Source: Halomonas campaniensis (GTDB lineage: Bacteria; Pseudomonadota; Gammaproteobacteria; Pseudomonadales; Halomonadaceae). Taken from it: a stretch of 64,000 bases of DNA. Position numbers and translations under genes: made by a program. This document shows positions 35,369 through 45,035 of the stretch, one piece after another (positions within the stretch are counted from its first letter, which is position 1; each line of letters begins with the position of its first letter). The notes beneath the pieces were generated by a model, which was not told the DNA's origin, made no database searches, and saw nothing but the letters and a program-made list of their open reading frames with translations. The stretch lies in the NCBI RefSeq assembly GCF_014193375.1, contig NZ_JACHZF010000007.1:1-64000 (forward strand), read 5' to 3'.

Positions 35369-36157
35369 ATGAAACTCGAGAACAAGATCGCCGTCGTCAC
35401 CGGGGGTGCCCGTGGCATCGGCCTTGCCATCTCCCGCGCCTATGGGGAGGAGGGGGCCTGTGTGGTCATTGCCGATATCGACCAGGGCGCCATCGACGAC
35501 GCCCTGGGCACCCTGCAGGACGAAGGGCACGCCGCCGAGCGGCTGATGGGGGTGCGCCTCGACGTCCGCGACCGCGCCCAGATCGATGCCATGGTGGAGG
35601 GCGTGACTGCCCGCTTCGGCGGCATCGACATCCTGGTCAACAACGCCGCCGTCTTCGACATGGAGCCGGTGCTGGAGGTGACCGAGGCGAGCTACGACCG
35701 CCAGTTCGACATCAACGTCAAGGGGCTCTTCTTCACCCTTCAGGCCGTCGCCGGGGCGATGGTGGCGCGCGGCCGGGGCGGGGCGATCATCAACATGTCC
35801 TCCCAGGCCGGGCGCCGCGGGGAAGCGCTGGTGAGCACCTACTGCGCGACCAAGGCGGCGGTGATCAGCCTGACCCAGTCCTGCGCCCTGGGCCTGATCG
35901 AGCACGGCATCCGCGTCAACGGCATCGCCCCCGGCGTGGTGGACACCCCCATGTGGGAGGAGGTCGACGCGCTCTTCGCCCGTTACGAGAAGCGCCCCCT
36001 CGGCGAGAAGAAGCGCCTGGTGGGCGAGGCGGTGCCCTACGGGCGCATGGGGCGGCCGGAGGACTACGCCGGGCCGGCGGTCTTCCTGGCGTCCGACGAC
36101 AGCGACTATATCGTCGCCCAGACGCTCAACGTCGACGGCGGCAACTGGATGAGCTGA
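35369..36157 (+). CDS. SDR polyol dehydrogenase (sorbitol dehydrogenase-like)
   Basis: A 262-residue short-chain dehydrogenase. The NAD site is VTGGARGIGLAIS at about 10-22, NNAA near 92, and the catalytic pair YCATK near 153-157 with an upstream Ser (NMSSQAG). The C-terminus ends TLNVDGGNWMS, as in SmoS/PolS sorbitol or galactitol dehydrogenases. It would oxidise a hexitol to a ketose in the cytosol using NAD. It sits in the polyol operon 36 bases after the phosphatase. Galactitol, sorbitol or iditol are equally possible substrates. Confidence 0.9.
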   Translation: MKLENKIAVVTGGARGIGLAISRAYGEEGACVVIADIDQGAIDDALGTLQDEGHAAERLMGVRLDVRDRAQIDAMVEGVTARFGGIDILVNNAAVFDMEPVLEVTEASYDRQFDINVKGLFFTLQAVAGAMVARGRGGAIINMSSQAGRRGEALVSTYCATKAAVISLTQSCALGLIEHGIRVNGIAPGVVDTPMWEEVDALFARYEKRPLGEKKRLVGEAVPYGRMGRPEDYAGPAVFLASDDSDYIVAQTLNVDGGNWMS

Positions 36158-36281
36158 GCCCGGCTCGAGATCGCCCCCGTATCGACGAGACCCCGGCGGC
36201 CCATGCCATGGCCTGCCGGTCGAGCCGCGGATCCGGTCGCGGTGCGACCCCCGACCGATGCGACAGACGAGGAGTGATGCC

Positions 36282-36920
36282 ATGACATCCACGCCCCACG
36301 CCGACTCCCTGCCCGAGGTGACCCAGCGGGTCCTCGCCCTTGCCGAGGGGCGTCAGCGCCTGCTGGTGGCCCTGGCCGGGCCGCCCGGCGCCGGCAAATC
36401 CTACCGCTCGGAGCAGCTCTTCCGGACGCTGGAGGATGCCCTGCCGGGGCAGGTGGTGGTGGTCCCCATGGACGGCTACCACTTCGACAATGCCGTGCTC
36501 GAGCCCCTGGGGCTGCTCCCCGTCAAGGGGGCACCCGAGACCTTCGACTGTGACGGGCTCAGGCATGACCTGGAGCATATCCGGCGCACCGATGCCAGCG
36601 TGGCGGTGCCGGTGTTCGATCGTCCCCTGGACCTGGCCCGAGCCGGAGGCCGGATGGTGGCCCCCGAGCATCGCATCGTCATCGTCGAGGGCAACTACCT
36701 GCTGCTCGACCAGGCGCCCTGGACCGGGCTGCATGGCCTGTTCGACCTGCGCGTGATGCTCGAGGTCGACGACGCCACCCTGGAGCGGCGCCTGATCGAG
36801 CGCTGGATCGACATGGGCCAGGACCCTGTCGGCGCCCGGGAGAAGGCGCGCCACAAGGACATGCTCAACGCGCGACTGGTCAAGTCGCACTCCATTCAGC
36901 CCGACGTGGTGTGGCGCTGA
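36282..36920 (+). CDS. P-loop sugar/nucleoside kinase-like protein
   Basis: A 212-residue kinase of the uridine-kinase/pantothenate-kinase-like fold. Walker A is GPPGAGKS at 33-40, followed by VVPMDGYHFDN and IVEGNYLLLDQAPW, typical of the group. In polyol clusters a relative is thought to phosphorylate fructose, which would suit the ketose made by the dehydrogenases. The start ATG 36282 has AGGAG about 7 bases upstream. A gap of 124 bases precedes it with no other gene. Substrate is inference. Confidence 0.82.
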   Translation: MTSTPHADSLPEVTQRVLALAEGRQRLLVALAGPPGAGKSYRSEQLFRTLEDALPGQVVVVPMDGYHFDNAVLEPLGLLPVKGAPETFDCDGLRHDLEHIRRTDASVAVPVFDRPLDLARAGGRMVAPEHRIVIVEGNYLLLDQAPWTGLHGLFDLRVMLEVDDATLERRLIERWIDMGQDPVGAREKARHKDMLNARLVKSHSIQPDVVWR

Positions 36921-36972
36921 CGTCCATGCCCCGGGCCCACCAAGCCGAGCCCAGCTCGGCCGGAGATCCCCT

Positions 36973-38460
36973 ATGACCCGACTCAACAACGCCAACCTGG
37001 GCCGGCTGGCCCCCGCGGTCGCCACGCCGGCCTATGACCGTGGTCGTGTCACGCCTGGCATCGTCCACTTCGGGGTCGGCGGTTTCCACCGTGCCCACCA
37101 GGCCATGTATCTCGATGTGCTGATGAATCGCGGCGAGGCGCTGGACTGGGGCATCGTCGGCGTCGGTGTCATGGCCGGCGACCGCCGCATGCGCGATGCC
37201 CTGGCCGCCCAGGATCACCTCTTCACCCTGGTGGTGAAGCACCCGGACGGCCGCCGCGAGCCCCGCGTCATCGGCAGCCTGGTGGACTACCTGTTCGCCC
37301 CCGACGACCCGGCGGCGGTGGTGGAGCGGCTGGCCGACCCGGCGATCCGCCTCGTCTCGCTGACCGTCACCGAGGGGGGCTACAACTTCCACCCGGTCAG
37401 CGGCGAGTTCGACCTCGACACCCCCGATATCCGCCACGACCTTGAGCACCCCGAGGCGCCGAAGACCACCTTCGGGATGATCGTCGAGGGGCTGGCGCGG
37501 CGTCGGGAGAGGGGGGTGCCCCCCTTTACGGTGATGTCCTGCGACAACATCCAGGGCAACGGCGAGGTGGCCAGGGAAACCTTCTGCGCCTATGCCCGCG
37601 CCCGTGATCCGGGCCTCGCCGACTGGATCGCCAGGGAGGTGGCCTTCCCCAACGCCATGGTGGACCGTATCACCCCGGTGACCAGCGAGGCCGACATCAC
37701 CGAGCTGAGGGAAGGCTTCGGCATCGAGGACGCCTGGCCGGTGGTCTGCGAGCCCTTCACCCAGTGGGTGCTGGAGGATCATTTCGTGGCCGGCCGGCCA
37801 CCGCTGGAGGCGGCCGGGGTGCAGCTGGTCGACGACGTGGTGCCCTACGAGCTGATGAAGCTTCGCCTGCTCAATGCCAGCCACCAGGCGCTGGCCTATT
37901 TCGGCACCCTGGCGGGCTACCGCTATGCCCACGAGGTGTGCCAGGACCCGCTGTTCGTCGATTTCCTGCTCGACTACATGCGCCAGGAGGCCTCGCCCAC
38001 CCTGGCCCCGGTGCCGGGCATCGACCTGGAGCGCTACCGTCAGACGCTGATCGAGCGCTTTGCCAACCCCGAGGTGCGAGACACCCTGGCGCGGCTGTGC
38101 GCCGAGAGCTCGGATCGCATCCCCAAGTGGCTGGTACCGGTCATTCGCGAGCAGCTGGCCTCCGGTGGCCAGATCCGCTGCAGCGCCGCGGTGGTGGCCA
38201 GCTGGGCGCGCTATGCCGAGGGCGTCGACGAGCAGGGCCGGCCCATCGAGGTAGTGGATCGCCTGCGGGACGAGCTGATGGCCATCGCCGCCGAGAACCA
38301 GACCCGGCCCACCGCCTTTATCGAGAACCGCGAGCTGTTCGGTGACCTGGCCGAGGACGCGCGCTTCCGCGAGGCCTACCGCTGGGCCCTGGCCTCGCTC
38401 CATGAGCGCGGTGCCCGTGCCACCCTGGAGACGCTGGCGACGACGCGAGAGGGGGCCTGA
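36973..38460 (+). CDS. Mannitol dehydrogenase-family protein, copy 1
   Basis: A 495-residue polyol-specific long-chain dehydrogenase. The N-terminal Rossmann domain has IVHFGVGGFHRAHQAMY near 22-38. The C-terminal catalytic region has VTPVTS, VCEPFTQWVLED, and MKLRLLNASHQAL with the conserved Lys, Asn and His. It would oxidise D-mannitol to fructose or D-arabitol to D-xylulose with NAD. GGAG precedes the ATG by 8 bases. Its TGA overlaps the xylulokinase ATG, so the two are coupled. D-arabitol use would fit the kinase. Confidence 0.93.
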   Translation: MTRLNNANLGRLAPAVATPAYDRGRVTPGIVHFGVGGFHRAHQAMYLDVLMNRGEALDWGIVGVGVMAGDRRMRDALAAQDHLFTLVVKHPDGRREPRVIGSLVDYLFAPDDPAAVVERLADPAIRLVSLTVTEGGYNFHPVSGEFDLDTPDIRHDLEHPEAPKTTFGMIVEGLARRRERGVPPFTVMSCDNIQGNGEVARETFCAYARARDPGLADWIAREVAFPNAMVDRITPVTSEADITELREGFGIEDAWPVVCEPFTQWVLEDHFVAGRPPLEAAGVQLVDDVVPYELMKLRLLNASHQALAYFGTLAGYRYAHEVCQDPLFVDFLLDYMRQEASPTLAPVPGIDLERYRQTLIERFANPEVRDTLARLCAESSDRIPKWLVPVIREQLASGGQIRCSAAVVASWARYAEGVDEQGRPIEVVDRLRDELMAIAAENQTRPTAFIENRELFGDLAEDARFREAYRWALASLHERGARATLETLATTREGA

Positions 38461-39950
38461 TGTATATCGGCGTGGACTGCGGGACCCAGAGCACCAAGGT
38501 GGTGGTGATCGATGTCGACGGCGCACGCCTGCTGGGCGAGGCGAGCCGGCCGCACCGCCTGGACGAGCAGGTGGGCGGCCGCCGCGAGCAGTCTCCCGCG
38601 CAGTGGATCGAAGCGCTCGGCGGTGCGCTCAGGGAAGCGGTGTCGCGGGCCGGCATCGATGCCCGGGCGATCCGCGCCATCGGCGTCTCCGGCCAGCAGC
38701 ACGGCCTGGTGGCCCTGGACGCCGCCGGCGAGCCGGTGCACCCGGCCAAGCTGTGGTGCGACACCGAGACCGCGCCCTGGAACGCCGACCTGGTCGAGCG
38801 CCTGGGCGGCGAGGCGGGCTGCCTGGAGCGGCTGGGGCTGGTGCTGCAGACCGGCTACACCGCGTCGAAGGTCGCCTGGCTGCGCGAGGTGCACCCCGAG
38901 GCCTACGGGCGCATCGCCACCCTGCTGCTGCCCCATGACTACCTCAATTTCTGGCTCACCGGCGAGCGGGTGGCCGAGGCCGGCGATGCCTCCGGCACGG
39001 GCTACTTCGATACCCGCACCCGGTGTTGGCGCCACGACGTCCTGGCCGAGATCGCCCCGGAGCTCGATCCCGCACGGGTCCTGCCGCGGCTGATCGAGTC
39101 CCGGGAGCCGGCCGGCACCCTGCGTGGCGCGGCGGCCCGCGAGCTGGGGGTGCCCGAGGGCATCCTGGTCTCCAGCGGGGGAGGCGACAACATGTTGGGC
39201 GCCATCGGCACCGGCAACATTCGTCCCGGCCTCATGACCCTGAGCCTCGGCACCTCGGGCACCCTCTGCGCCTACTCCCCGGACCCGGTGGTGTCCGACA
39301 GCGCCATGGTGGCCAACTTCTGCGCCAGCCACGGGGGCTGGCTGCCGCTGGTCTGCACCATGAACGTCACCTCGGCGACCACGCGAGTCCGTGAGCTGTT
39401 CGGCCTGGACCTGGCGGCCTTCGGCGAACGGGTGGCCGCGGCCCCCATCGGCGCCGGGGGGATCACGATGCTGCCCTTCTTCAATGGCGAGCGGGTGCCC
39501 ATGCTGCCGGAGGCCACCGCCAGCCTCGACGGTCTGACCGGCCTGAATGTCACCCAGGCCAACCTGTGTCGCGCGGCCATGGAGGGCGCGACCCTGGGCC
39601 TGCGCTATGGCCTGGAGCAGTTCGGGAGCCTGGCCGAGGGCGTTCGCGAGATTCGCCTGATCGGCGGCGGCGCCAGGAGCGCGGCCTGGCGGCAGATGGT
39701 GGCCGACGTCACCGGCAGCCGGGTGGTATGCCCCGCGGTCACCGATGCCGCGGCCCTGGGGGCCGCCCTGCAGGCGGCCTGGTGCCATCGCGCCGGCAAG
39801 GGGGACGGTGAGCTCGCCGAGCTCTGCGAGCGCCTGGTGACCCTCGACGAGGCGTCCCGGGCGGAGCCCGACGCCAACCACGTTGCCGCCTATGACCGGG
39901 TGTACACCCGCTATCGCCGCGTCCTGGCCGAGCGTCACGCCGTGACCTGA
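38460..39950 (+). CDS. xylB: Xylulokinase
   Basis: A 496-residue FGGY-family carbohydrate kinase. It opens [20 protein letters not shown], with the catalytic region [13 protein letters not shown] near 77 and KLWCDTET, which are xylulokinase features. The C-terminal ATP site has LSLGTSGTL and [18 protein letters not shown]. It would make D-xylulose 5-phosphate from the ketopentose. The start overlaps the preceding stop. Transaldolase follows after 50 bases, completing a route into the pentose phosphate pathway. Confidence 0.95.
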   Translation: MYIGVDCGTQSTKVVVIDVDGARLLGEASRPHRLDEQVGGRREQSPAQWIEALGGALREAVSRAGIDARAIRAIGVSGQQHGLVALDAAGEPVHPAKLWCDTETAPWNADLVERLGGEAGCLERLGLVLQTGYTASKVAWLREVHPEAYGRIATLLLPHDYLNFWLTGERVAEAGDASGTGYFDTRTRCWRHDVLAEIAPELDPARVLPRLIESREPAGTLRGAAARELGVPEGILVSSGGGDNMLGAIGTGNIRPGLMTLSLGTSGTLCAYSPDPVVSDSAMVANFCASHGGWLPLVCTMNVTSATTRVRELFGLDLAAFGERVAAAPIGAGGITMLPFFNGERVPMLPEATASLDGLTGLNVTQANLCRAAMEGATLGLRYGLEQFGSLAEGVREIRLIGGGARSAAWRQMVADVTGSRVVCPAVTDAAALGAALQAAWCHRAGKGDGELAELCERLVTLDEASRAEPDANHVAAYDRVYTRYRRVLAERHAVT

Positions 39951-40000
39951 GCCCACCCATCGCATCGCTATCCGCCCTTACCGCAAATGAGGAGAACCCC

Positions 40001-40951
40001 ATGACGACCCGACTCGACAGCCTCAAGACCCACTCCCTGGTGGTCGCCGACACCGGCGACCTGGAGGCGATCAGGCGCTATCGGCCCCATGACGCCACCA
40101 CCAATCCCTCGCTGCTGCTCAAGGCCTTCGATCTGCCGGGCTACCAGGCGCTGATCGACGAGGAGCTCGCCGCCGTGAAGGCCGAGTTCCAGGACCGACA
40201 GGCGCGGGTGGAGCACGCCGTGGACCGCCTCGCCGTGGCCAAGGGCACCGAGATCGCTCGGCACATTCCCGGGCGCATCTCCACCGAGGTGGCGGCACGG
40301 CTCTCCTTCGACGAGGAGGCCAGCGTGCGCAAGGCCCATGAGCTGATCGAGCACTACGACCGCCGTGGCGTTGGGCGCGATCGCGTGCTGATCAAGCTGG
40401 CCTCCACCTGGGAGGGCATTCGCGCCGCCGAGCGCCTGGAGCGCGAGGGCATCCAGTGCAACCTGACCCTGCTGTTCAGCGAAGCCCAGGCCCAGGCCTG
40501 CTTCGATGCCGGGGTCTTCCTGGTCTCGCCCTTCGTGGGCCGGGTCACCGACTGGTACAAGAAGGAGACCGGCAAGGAGTATGCCCCCGACGAGGATCCG
40601 GGCGTGCGCTTCGTGCGCGGGGTCTGCGAGCGAGTCGGCCGTGGCGGCTACGACACCGTGGTGATGGGGGCGAGCTTCCGCACCGTCGGCCAGGTGCTGG
40701 CCCTGGCCGGCTGCCCGCGGCTGACCATCTCGCCGGCGCTGCTCGAGGAGCTGGCGGCCGAGGAGGGCGAGGTGGCCCCGGCAGTGACCATCCCCGCCGC
40801 CGGCGAGCGCCCGGCGCCCCTGGACGAGCCCGCCTTCCGCTGGGGCCATAACCAGGATGCCATGGCCAACGACAAGCTGGCCGAGGGCATCCGCCGCTTC
40901 GACGAGGACCAGCGCACCCTGGAGGCGCGCCTCGCCGAGCGGCTCGGCTGA
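40001..40951 (+). CDS. tal: Transaldolase
   Basis: A 316-residue transaldolase, the usual length of the TalB type. The Schiff-base Lys is Lys132 in [12 protein letters not shown]. Other family segments are [10 protein letters not shown] near 33-42, [11 protein letters not shown] and [12 protein letters not shown]. It moves three-carbon units between sugar phosphates. GAGG with good spacing precedes ATG. Its place in the polyol cluster suggests an inducible second copy that handles the xylulose 5-phosphate load, but the rest of the genome is not visible. Confidence 0.96.
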   Translation: MTTRLDSLKTHSLVVADTGDLEAIRRYRPHDATTNPSLLLKAFDLPGYQALIDEELAAVKAEFQDRQARVEHAVDRLAVAKGTEIARHIPGRISTEVAARLSFDEEASVRKAHELIEHYDRRGVGRDRVLIKLASTWEGIRAAERLEREGIQCNLTLLFSEAQAQACFDAGVFLVSPFVGRVTDWYKKETGKEYAPDEDPGVRFVRGVCERVGRGGYDTVVMGASFRTVGQVLALAGCPRLTISPALLEELAAEEGEVAPAVTIPAAGERPAPLDEPAFRWGHNQDAMANDKLAEGIRRFDEDQRTLEARLAERLG

Positions 40952-41056
40952 GAGGGGAAGGCGGCGTGCCGAGCCCGGGTGCGCGATCGGCCTGATGCGC
41001 GGATAATGTCAGCGACCGACATCGCCCGGCCCGCTGCAGGGCCAGGAGGAGATCCC

Positions 41057-42574
41057 ATGGCGCTGACAATCTCGCAGCAGACCCTTGCCGCCCTCGGCCA
41101 GGACGTCGGGGTGCCGGCCTATGACCGGCGCGGGCTGGCGCCGGGGATCCTGCATATCGGCCTGGGCAATTTTCACCGTTCGCACATGGCGATGTACCTG
41201 GATCGCCTGCTCGAGCGAGGCGAGGCCCACGACTGGGCGATCGTCGGCTCCGGCGTGATGCCGGCGGATACCCGGATGCGCCGGCGCCTGCAGCAGCAGG
41301 ACTGGCTCTCCACCATCGTCGACCTCGACCCCGGGGGGAGCTCGGCGAGGGTGGTGGGCGCCATGGTCGACTTCGTTCCCGTGGCGCCTGCGGCCATCGT
41401 CAGGGCGCTGTGCGACCCGCGTATCCGTATCGTCTCGCTGACCATCACCGAGGGAGGGTACTTCCTCGACACGGCCACCGGCCGGTTCGACCCGGGTCAT
41501 CCGCGGATCCGGGCCGATGCCGCCGCCCCGGCGCAGCCCAGGACCCTGTTCGGCATGCTGGTCAGGGCGCTGGGCGAGCGTCGGGCCAGGGGGCTTGGGC
41601 CCTTCACGGTGCTCTCCTGCGACAACCTCCCCGGCAACGGCGCAGTGACGCGCAGCGTCGTGGTCGGCCTGGCCGAACTCATCGACCCTTACCTGGCCGC
41701 CTGGATCAGGCGGGAGGTGACGTTTCCCAACTCGATGGTCGACTGCATCACGCCGCGCACCACCGCCCGTGAGCGGGAACTGGTCAGTCGTCGCTTCGGC
41801 ATCCGGGATGCCGCCCCGGTGGTCTGCGAGCCTTTCCGGCAGTGGGTGGTGGAGGATCGCTTCTGCGCCGGGCGACCGCCCTGGGAGAACGTCGGCGTCC
41901 AGTTCGTGGACGACGTCTCTCGCCACGAGACGATGAAGCTGAGGATCCTCAACGCCGGGCATGCCAGCCTCGCCTATCTGGCGGCCCTGCTGGGGTATCG
42001 TCATGTGCATCGGGCGGTGGCGGACCCGGATATCCGTGACTGGCTGCTCGCCCTGCAGCAGCGGGAGATCATCCCCCTCCTGAAGGCGGCCGACGGGGTG
42101 GACTACCGGGCCTATCTGGACAGGGTCCTCGAGCGCTTCGGCAATGCCGAGGTCGGCGACACCGTTGCCCGGCTCTGCGCCAACGGGTCGACCCGACAGC
42201 CGAAGTTCGTGCTCCCGGCGATCCGCGACGCCCTCGCCAGGGGCCGGCCCATCGAGGGCCTGGCGCTCGAACTGGCCCTGTGGTGCCACTTCTGCCGGCA
42301 GGCGGGCGAGGGCCATGGCGTGCCGGCACTCTCGGACCCCCTGTCGTCACGGCTGAAGGAGGGGGCGCGACGGGCCCGCCGGGACCCTCAGGCCTTCCTG
42401 GCGGTCCGCGGGATCTTCGATGACCTGGTCGATTCCCGGGCACTGCTGGTGGCCCTGGCGGGATGGCTCGCGGTCATCGACGACCGCGGGCCCCGGGAGG
42501 CGGTGCGGCGCTACGTGGCGTCGGGGGCTCACAGCGTTTCCAGCTTCCACACGTCGAACGCCGGCTCCTCGTAG
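41057..42574 (+). CDS. Mannitol dehydrogenase-family protein, copy 2
   Basis: A 505-residue paralogue of the gene at 36973. It keeps HIGLGNFHRSHMAMY, VCEPFRQWVVED and MKLRILNAGHASLAY with the conserved Lys, Asn and His, so it should be active. AGGAGG 7 bases upstream fixes the start. The sequence is clearly different from copy 1, so the two may prefer different polyols (for example mannitol versus arabitol). Its last 15 codons overlap the convergent NIF3-like gene, suggesting a tail that has drifted into the neighbour. Confidence 0.92.
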   Translation: MALTISQQTLAALGQDVGVPAYDRRGLAPGILHIGLGNFHRSHMAMYLDRLLERGEAHDWAIVGSGVMPADTRMRRRLQQQDWLSTIVDLDPGGSSARVVGAMVDFVPVAPAAIVRALCDPRIRIVSLTITEGGYFLDTATGRFDPGHPRIRADAAAPAQPRTLFGMLVRALGERRARGLGPFTVLSCDNLPGNGAVTRSVVVGLAELIDPYLAAWIRREVTFPNSMVDCITPRTTARERELVSRRFGIRDAAPVVCEPFRQWVVEDRFCAGRPPWENVGVQFVDDVSRHETMKLRILNAGHASLAYLAALLGYRHVHRAVADPDIRDWLLALQQREIIPLLKAADGVDYRAYLDRVLERFGNAEVGDTVARLCANGSTRQPKFVLPAIRDALARGRPIEGLALELALWCHFCRQAGEGHGVPALSDPLSSRLKEGARRARRDPQAFLAVRGIFDDLVDSRALLVALAGWLAVIDDRGPREAVRRYVASGAHSVSSFHTSNAGSS

Positions 42575-42840
42575 GGGTGGGCGGCCTTGAGCGCCGCCAC
42601 CGCCTCGCGGATCAGCCGGTCCTCGCAGACCAGCTCCACCTTGAGTTCCTCGACCCGTTCCAGGTCGCCGACCCGGCCGATATGCGGGTTGGCGCCGGCC
42701 AGCGGGCGGAACTGCCCGGTGCCCCGGGTCTGGAAGCAGCACGCCTCGTAGTCGCCGATGCGCCCCGCGCCGGTGGCGAACACGGCTTCCTTGACCGCCT
42801 CGGCCTCCGCCACGGGAACGAAGAAGGCCAGCTTGTACAT
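42529..42840 (-). CDS. NIF3/YqfO-like small protein
   Basis: A 103-residue protein with a PII-like ferredoxin fold: [42 protein letters not shown] and [12 protein letters not shown]. These match the YqfO insert domain of NIF3-like proteins, here as a stand-alone protein. GGGAGG precedes the ATG by about 5 bases. The 3' end overlaps the convergent dehydrogenase gene by 46 bases. Function is unknown; metal or nucleotide sensing has been suggested for the family. Confidence 0.85.
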   Translation of the reverse strand: MYKLAFFVPVAEAEAVKEAVFATGAGRIGDYEACCFQTRGTGQFRPLAGANPHIGRVGDLERVEELKVELVCEDRLIREAVAALKAAHPYEEPAFDVWKLETL

Positions 42841-43042
42841 GTTGCCCTCCCGATGGGAATTCACGTCAGTGGAGCCTTCCTTGTGCCACAGCGATCCGGG
42901 CCGCGTCAGCCCCTCGGCAGGCATGACGAAAAAAATCCCCGCGGCGTCGAACTTATTATCCAAGACATGTACAAACAGACTGTCCATGTACAGGATGGCG
43001 GTGTCGCCTCCTCGACTGGCCACTGCACAACGCACCAGCAAG

Positions 43043-43073
43043 GTCCCACGCAATGGGAAAGTCCCACGCAATG
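43043..43073 (+). repeat. Short direct repeat before the fasciclin gene
   Basis: GTCCCACGCAATG occurs at 43043-43055 and 43061-43073, an 18-base period. The second copy carries into GAGGA, the ribosome site of the fasciclin gene. The 244-base gap 42841-43084 holds this repeat, two TGTACA palindromes (42968, 42987) and no gene. Confidence 0.85.
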
Positions 43074-43084
43074 AGGAAGCCAGC

Positions 43085-43600
43085 ATGAAGATGTTCAAGG
43101 TCGCAGCAACCCAGTGGATCGGCGCCGGTCTGGCCGGCCTGATGATGGCGGGCGCGGTACAGGCCGGCAACCACGGACACGACGAGGCGTCTGCCGACAT
43201 CGTCGATACCGCCGTCGCCGCGGGACAGTTCGAGACCCTGGTGGCCGCCGTCGAGGCCGCCGGCCTGGTCGACACCCTCAAGGGCGAGGGTCCCTTCACC
43301 GTCTTCGCCCCCACCGACGAGGCCTTTGCCGCCTTGCCCGAGGGCACCCTGGAGGAGCTGCTGATGCCCGAGAACCAGGAGACCCTGCAGGCGATCCTCA
43401 CCTACCACGTGGTGGCCGGCCAGGTGATGGCCGAGGACGCCATGGGCCTGGAGAGTGCCGAGACGGTCCAGGGCCAGTCGATCACCATCACCACCATGGA
43501 TGGCAGCGTGATGATCAACGACGCCACCGTCATCCAGGCCGATATCGAGACCAGCAACGGCGTGATCCATGTCATCGATGGCGTGCTCCTGCCCGAGTGA
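43085..43600 (+). CDS. Secreted fasciclin-domain (FAS1) protein
   Basis: A 171-residue exported protein with one FAS1 domain. The signal peptide spans about 1-27 (ending GAVQAG). The FAS1 H1 and H2 boxes are [17 protein letters not shown] near 73-89 and [11 protein letters not shown] at the end, with [10 protein letters not shown] between. FAS1 proteins act in adhesion or at the cell surface. It is a single gene with its own terminator, and a GAGGA site before the ATG. No operon partner. Confidence 0.92.
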   Translation: MKMFKVAATQWIGAGLAGLMMAGAVQAGNHGHDEASADIVDTAVAAGQFETLVAAVEAAGLVDTLKGEGPFTVFAPTDEAFAALPEGTLEELLMPENQETLQAILTYHVVAGQVMAEDAMGLESAETVQGQSITITTMDGSVMINDATVIQADIETSNGVIHVIDGVLLPE

Positions 43601-43641
43601 GTCATCTCCGGGGCTACGGCCCCGTCCAGTCCCTTGCTCTT

Positions 43642-43665
43642 GCCGTCCTTCGGGGCGGCTTTTTT
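43642..43665 (+). terminator. Rho-independent terminator of the fasciclin gene
   Basis: GCCGTCC (43642-43648) pairs with GGGCGGC (43653-43659) around a TTCG tetraloop, with one G-T pair, then six T (43660-43665). It lies 42 bases after the fasciclin stop. Confidence 0.9.
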
Positions 43666-43744
43666 ACGTTGGGCGGGTGGCCGTTGACACGCCACCCGGC
43701 CGGCCGCGAGGCTGTCGCGGTGGTCGACGCGACAGGAGGTGAGC

Positions 43745-44590
43745 ATGGAGAGGGCGCTCGAGGCGCTGCTGGCATCGGCCGGGCTGACCCCGTGCGGCGA
43801 GATGACCCCGCTGGGCGGTGGGGATATCGCTGCGGTCTATCGCCTGGCCACCGACCGCGGCGACGTGGTGGTGAAGCGCGATGACCCGCTACGCCTGGCC
43901 GGCGAGGCGGACGGCCTGCAGGCGCTGGCGGCGGCCAGCAGCGGCCTGGTGGTCCCCGAGCTGCTCGCCGAGGGGGAGGGCTGGCTGGTGATGGAGGCCC
44001 TGGCGCCGGTGACGCGCCGACGTCGCGACGAGGCGGCCCTGGGCGAGGGGCTGCGCCGGCTGCACGCGGTGACCGGCGAGGCCCACGGCTGGCCCCGGGA
44101 CAACGCCTGCGGGCGCACGCCCCAGCCCAATGCGCCGCTGGCCGACGGTCGCGCCTTCCAGCGTGAGCGGCGGCTGCTGCCGCTGGTTGATGCCTGCCAG
44201 GTGCGAGGCCTGATGGATCAGCGGTTGCGCGCCCGCGTGGAGGCCATCGCCCACGGCCTGGAGGCCTGGCTCCCGGATGCGCCGGCCAGCCTTCTGCATG
44301 GCGACCTGTGGTCCGGTAACGTGCTCTTCACCCCGCGGGGGCCGGCGATCATCGACCCGGCGGTCTATCGCCACTATCCCGAGGTGGACCTCGCCATGCT
44401 GACGCTGTTCGGCGCCCCCGGCGAGGCCTTCCTCGAGGCCTACTGGAACGGCCGCGCCCCGGCCGACTGGCCGAGGCGCGAGACGCTGTTCCAGCTCTAT
44501 CCGCTGCTCAATCACCTCTTGCTGTTCGGCGGCGGCTACCGCCAGGCGGTGGAGAGCGCGGTGGCGCGGCTTGCGGCCTACCAGGCCTAG
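43745..44590 (+). CDS. Fructosamine kinase-like protein
   Basis: A 281-residue aminoglycoside-phosphotransferase-fold kinase of the fructosamine kinase family. The Lys of VVVKRDD near 40, ELLAEGEGWLVMEAL, LLHGDLWSGNVLF near 183-195 and IDPAVYRHYPEVDLAM are diagnostic. It would phosphorylate fructosamines or ribulosamines so glycated proteins break down. AGGAGG sits 6-7 bases before ATG 43745; GTG at 43739 is too close to it. It is convergent with cynS across only 4 bases. Confidence 0.9.
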   Translation: MERALEALLASAGLTPCGEMTPLGGGDIAAVYRLATDRGDVVVKRDDPLRLAGEADGLQALAAASSGLVVPELLAEGEGWLVMEALAPVTRRRRDEAALGEGLRRLHAVTGEAHGWPRDNACGRTPQPNAPLADGRAFQRERRLLPLVDACQVRGLMDQRLRARVEAIAHGLEAWLPDAPASLLHGDLWSGNVLFTPRGPAIIDPAVYRHYPEVDLAMLTLFGAPGEAFLEAYWNGRAPADWPRRETLFQLYPLLNHLLLFGGGYRQAVESAVARLAAYQA

Positions 44591-44594
44591 CCGT

Positions 44595-45035
44595 TTACCA
44601 GGACTTGTAGGGCAGGAACTTGCCGCTGAGGGTCAGCAGCACACGGTCGCCCTTGGGATCCTCGACCTTGTCGACCTCCATGGTGAAGTCGATGGCGCTC
44701 ATGATGCCGTCGCCGAACTTCTCCTGGACCACGTCCTTGAGGGTCTCGCCGTAGACGCCCACCACCTCGTAGAGGCGATAGATGAAGGGGTCCTGGGGGA
44801 TCGCCTCGTCCCAGGCCTTGGTGGGGAAGGCCTGGAGGGCCTCGGCGGCCTCGGCCTCGACGCCGAGGACATCGCACAGCTTGTGGGCGACCTCGTGGCT
44901 GGCGCTGTTCATGCCGTAGCAGGCGGAGGCCACCCAGACGGGTGACATGTTCACGGCGGTGGCGATATCGTCCCAGCTCATCTTCTTGCGGGCCTTGGCG
45001 GCGAGCAGGGTGTGGCGCATCTCGAGCTTATCCAT
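44595..45035 (-). CDS. cynS: Cyanate hydratase (cyanase)
   Basis: A 146-residue cyanase that converts cyanate and bicarbonate to ammonia and CO2. The catalytic residues are all present: Arg87 and Glu90 in YRLYEVVG, Ser113 in IMSAIDF. The N-terminal helical domain has [26 protein letters not shown] lies 7 bases before ATG 45035. The start overlaps the end of the ATPase gene by 8 bases, so it is the last gene of the cyanate operon. Nitrogen supply or detoxification is the role. Confidence 0.97.
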   Translation of the reverse strand: MDKLEMRHTLLAAKARKKMSWDDIATAVNMSPVWVASACYGMNSASHEVAHKLCDVLGVEAEAAEALQAFPTKAWDEAIPQDPFIYRLYEVVGVYGETLKDVVQEKFGDGIMSAIDFTMEVDKVEDPKGDRVLLTLSGKFLPYKSW

